64,000 nucleotides of DNA from Streptomyces sp. MST-110588 (lineage in GTDB: Bacteria; Actinomycetota; Actinomycetes; Streptomycetales; Streptomycetaceae), in contig NZ_CP074380.1 in the NCBI RefSeq assembly GCF_022695595.1, positions 5,834,001 through 5,898,000 on the forward strand, read 5' to 3'. The position numbers were made by a program, and so were the translations under genes. How positions within the stretch are numbered: position 1 is the stretch's first letter; every line of letters begins with the position of its first letter. Below the pieces are notes generated by a model. The model saw only the letters and a program-made list of their open reading frames with translations, was not told the origin of the DNA and searched no databases. Shown here one piece after another: positions 62,350 to 64,000 of the stretch.

Positions 62350-62760
62350 ATGCGCCTCCACAACCCTCTTCTCCAGAACCTGGCCGTCAAGACCCGGCTG
62401 AGCCCAGGCGTGCTGGAAGAGTCCGTCGCCGCCCTGCGCGAGTGCGAGGAGGCCGTCACGGTCTGCGCGGCGGCGATGCTCACCGAGGGAGAGCCGGAGC
62501 AGATGCGGGAGGCGGTCTCCCGCGACGTGGACTGCGCCGATGTCCTGACCGCCACCCGCCGGGTGCTGGCCCGGGCCGGCGGCGGCGACGTCGGCGTACT
62601 GGCCGCTCAGTTGAACGCCTGCGCGGTGGCCTGCGAGCGCAGCAACGAACTCTGCTCCCAGCACGCGGACCACCTCGAACACTGCCGTGTCTGCGCGGAG
62701 GCGACCGGCAAGGCCGCCGAGGCGTGCCGCCGCATCATGGCGGGGGTGACGTCCGCCTGA
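62350..62760 (+). CDS. four-helix-bundle copper-storage-like protein (DUF326/Csp)
   Basis: 136 aa from the ATG at 62350, with GGAGAG upstream. All-helical, with about nine Cys in helix-spaced positions: ECEEAVTVC, VDCADV, LNACAVACERSNELCSQHADHLEHCRVCAEATGKAAEAC. This layout fits the DUF326 family whose Csp members bind many Cu(I) ions inside the bundle. No Tat or Sec signal, so cytosolic. It converges on the isocyanide synthase gene; a copper link between the two is inference. Confidence 0.85.
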   Translation: MRLHNPLLQNLAVKTRLSPGVLEESVAALRECEEAVTVCAAAMLTEGEPEQMREAVSRDVDCADVLTATRRVLARAGGGDVGVLAAQLNACAVACERSNELCSQHADHLEHCRVCAEATGKAAEACRRIMAGVTSA

Positions 62761-62834
62761 GCGGACGTTCCCGGCGGACGCGGACGCGGACGCGGAGGCG
62801 AAGGCGGGCGCGGAGGCGGAGGCATGCCGACTCG

Positions 62835-63950
62835 TCACGACTCGTAGTGGCTCGGCCGTCCGTCCCGGTGGACGAGGCGGCCGGCCGCGTCGGCGTCCGC
62901 GCGTCGCATCAGCCGTACGCTGCCGTCCGGGCGCCGCAGCACACATGAGTGCCACGGCGTCATCCAGGCGTCCGGCGCGTCCAGCAGCCTGATGCCGAAC
63001 TTGGCCGCGCCGCGCGGCTGCGGGTGGATGGACAGGCGTACGGCGTCCGGGTGGTGCTCGGCGATCAGGGCTCCCCAGGCGCGGCTGCGCTGGATGACCG
63101 CGTAGGCGCGGGTACGGCAGTGGCGCTGGAGGGCCGAGCGGGTGCCGGCGAAGCCGGTGGTGTCCTCGACGAGGAAGCGGGTGATGCCCCGGTACAGGCG
63201 CAGGACCTCCTGGGGGTCGGGTTCGTGCGGGTCGGGTTCGTGTGCGTTTGGAGAACCGTGCGCGTCCGCTGGTTCCGCTGTTCCTGGTGGCTGCGTGGTT
63301 CGCGTATCGGCTCGTGTACTGGCCTGCGTACCGGCCCGCGTACCGGCGCGTCCTGCTGTACGCGTTGCCGCACGCAGGGCGTCCAGGGGCGGGGCGTAAC
63401 GTTCGTGCACCAGCGTGCGCTTGGCTTCACAGGACAGATCACCGTATACGTCGCGCAGGTCGAACGTGCGGAGGCGGGACAGGCCGGCGGCACGGATCAT
63501 GGCGCGCAAGGCGTCGTTGTACGCGTCGACGCGCGGGTCCGGGACGCCGATAAGGTCGCTGAACAGGTGCCCGTCGGAGCAGATGACCAGGTGCGCGCCC
63601 GGTTCGTACAGCGTGCCGACCTCGGAGCACAGGCGGTCCAGGAAGCGCAGCGCCAGGCGTTCGCCCTCGTCCGGGAGGGCGCCCAGGACTTTTGCCGGGT
63701 TGGGTGACTTGCAGGGAAAGCCGGGGAGGGTGAAGCGGATCGGACGGCGGTCGGCTATCAGCGCCGTCAACTGCCTTAGCTGGTACGGGAAGTCGTCGAC
63801 CGTGGCCGGATCGTGCTCCAGTGTGCGGCGGTAGGGGAGGAGCGTGGCGAGTACCGCTCTCGCTGTTTCCGTGGCGCTCTGGGCGTGGGCTTGGGCGTGG
63901 GCCTGGGCATGGGCCCGGGGGTGGGAGCGCATGCGGATGTCGTGGGTCAT
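62835..63950 (-). CDS. isocyanide (isonitrile) synthase, DIT1/PvcA family
   Basis: 371 aa from the ATG at 63950. Family landmarks: RRPIRFTLPGFPCKSPNPAKVLG near 70-90, RLALRFLDRLC near 105, and LVICSDGHLFSDLIGVPD near 120-140. They are followed by SRAWGALI and IHPQPRGAAKFGIRLLD. PvcA-type enzymes convert the alpha-amine of Tyr or Trp to an isonitrile using ribulose-5-phosphate. An Arg/Thr/Pro-rich insert (about residues 195-245) and a His-Ala-Gln repeat near the start are unusual. The ATG overlaps the stop of the gene before it (ATGA), so an operon enters from outside the window. Confidence 0.85.
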   Translation of the reverse strand: MTHDIRMRSHPRAHAQAHAQAHAQSATETARAVLATLLPYRRTLEHDPATVDDFPYQLRQLTALIADRRPIRFTLPGFPCKSPNPAKVLGALPDEGERLALRFLDRLCSEVGTLYEPGAHLVICSDGHLFSDLIGVPDPRVDAYNDALRAMIRAAGLSRLRTFDLRDVYGDLSCEAKRTLVHERYAPPLDALRAATRTAGRAGTRAGTQASTRADTRTTQPPGTAEPADAHGSPNAHEPDPHEPDPQEVLRLYRGITRFLVEDTTGFAGTRSALQRHCRTRAYAVIQRSRAWGALIAEHHPDAVRLSIHPQPRGAAKFGIRLLDAPDAWMTPWHSCVLRRPDGSVRLMRRADADAAGRLVHRDGRPSHYES

Positions 63951-64000
63951 CGCGCGTCTCCCGCGGACATGGGACAGGCCGGGCCCGGGACCGGGGGTTC
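63947..64000 (-). CDS. 3' end of an upstream gene, partial
   Basis: The minus strand is open from the edge to a TGA at 63949-63947 that overlaps the isocyanide synthase ATG as ATGA. Only 17 codons are seen, ending C-P-M-S-A-G-D-A-R. The overlap suggests translational coupling. PvcA genes are often next to a PvcB-type Fe(II)/2-oxoglutarate oxygenase, but the visible tail cannot prove that. Confidence 0.6.
   Translation of the reverse strand, partial: EPPVPGPACPMSAGDAR

Overview
The window looks like part of a Streptomyces chromosome. It has very high GC, strong third-position GC, many GTG starts and ATGA/GTGA overlaps, and typical Streptomyces families: the fabD-fabH-acpP-fabF block with its PucR-type regulator, homodimeric pyruvate dehydrogenase AceE, DUF3145, DUF3052, and ter stress genes. 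I can support about 50 protein genes, one tRNA-Val(UAC), one cobalamin riboswitch, several long hairpin terminators and one short MITE-like element. Functions are assigned from motifs and family recall; no searches were run.

Layout. 1-8414: a nitrilase-family hydrolase cut by the window edge, a pyroglutamyl-peptidase-like protein with its catalytic Cys replaced by Ser, a GlxA-type regulator, an imine-reductase-like enzyme with a DinB/MPI-fold partner, a DUF4097 lipoprotein, aldose 1-epimerase and an SGNH lipase-like lipoprotein. 8740-10374: DUF3145, a MITE, and a beta-hydroxyacid dehydrogenase behind a MerR-type promoter. 10594-15575: fatty acid synthesis genes. 15683-19300: pirin, a serine hydrolase, and a MerR regulator with an aldo-keto reductase. 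19520-28363: an acyltransferase, two DUF1023 hydrolase paralogues around a two-component system, a DUF4429/SHOCT protein, and a TetR regulator divergent from a 14-TM efflux pump (28479-30083). 30614-35682: an inhibitor-like secreted protein, aceE, DUF3052 and an AhpE-like peroxiredoxin.

36032-45851 is the most coherent accessory system: terD, terD, a TerC-like (DUF475) membrane protein, a TerA-like protein and a divergent, apparently frameshifted TerD with a proline-rich tail, next to an operon of HpcH/HpaI aldolase-like, PRTase-TRSP, StiP/PRTase-PELOTA and HAD proteins. This matches the Ter-linked gene set that has been predicted in silico to make a nucleoside-like metabolite.

45814-58157: DedA divergent from a histidine kinase/response regulator pair across a perfect 16-bp inverted repeat, an O-methyltransferase, an FmdB zinc ribbon, galactonate dehydratase, DUF4383, a frameshifted coiled-coil membrane protein, tRNA-Val, a GAF-ANTAR regulator, a DoxX-VOC pair behind a palindrome, and a NiCoT cobalt/nickel transporter under a cobalamin riboswitch. 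58158-64000: a three-gene metal-chelate/cobalamin-type ABC importer, a decayed membrane protein, a DUF326 copper-storage-like protein and, at the right edge, an isocyanide (isonitrile) synthase of the DIT1/PvcA family overlapping the tail of another gene. The last two suggest copper-related isonitrile chemistry.

Three genes (39676-40919, 52065-53488, 61720-62087) each seem to lack one base in a short G/C run. This is either real decay or a systematic homopolymer error in the assembly.
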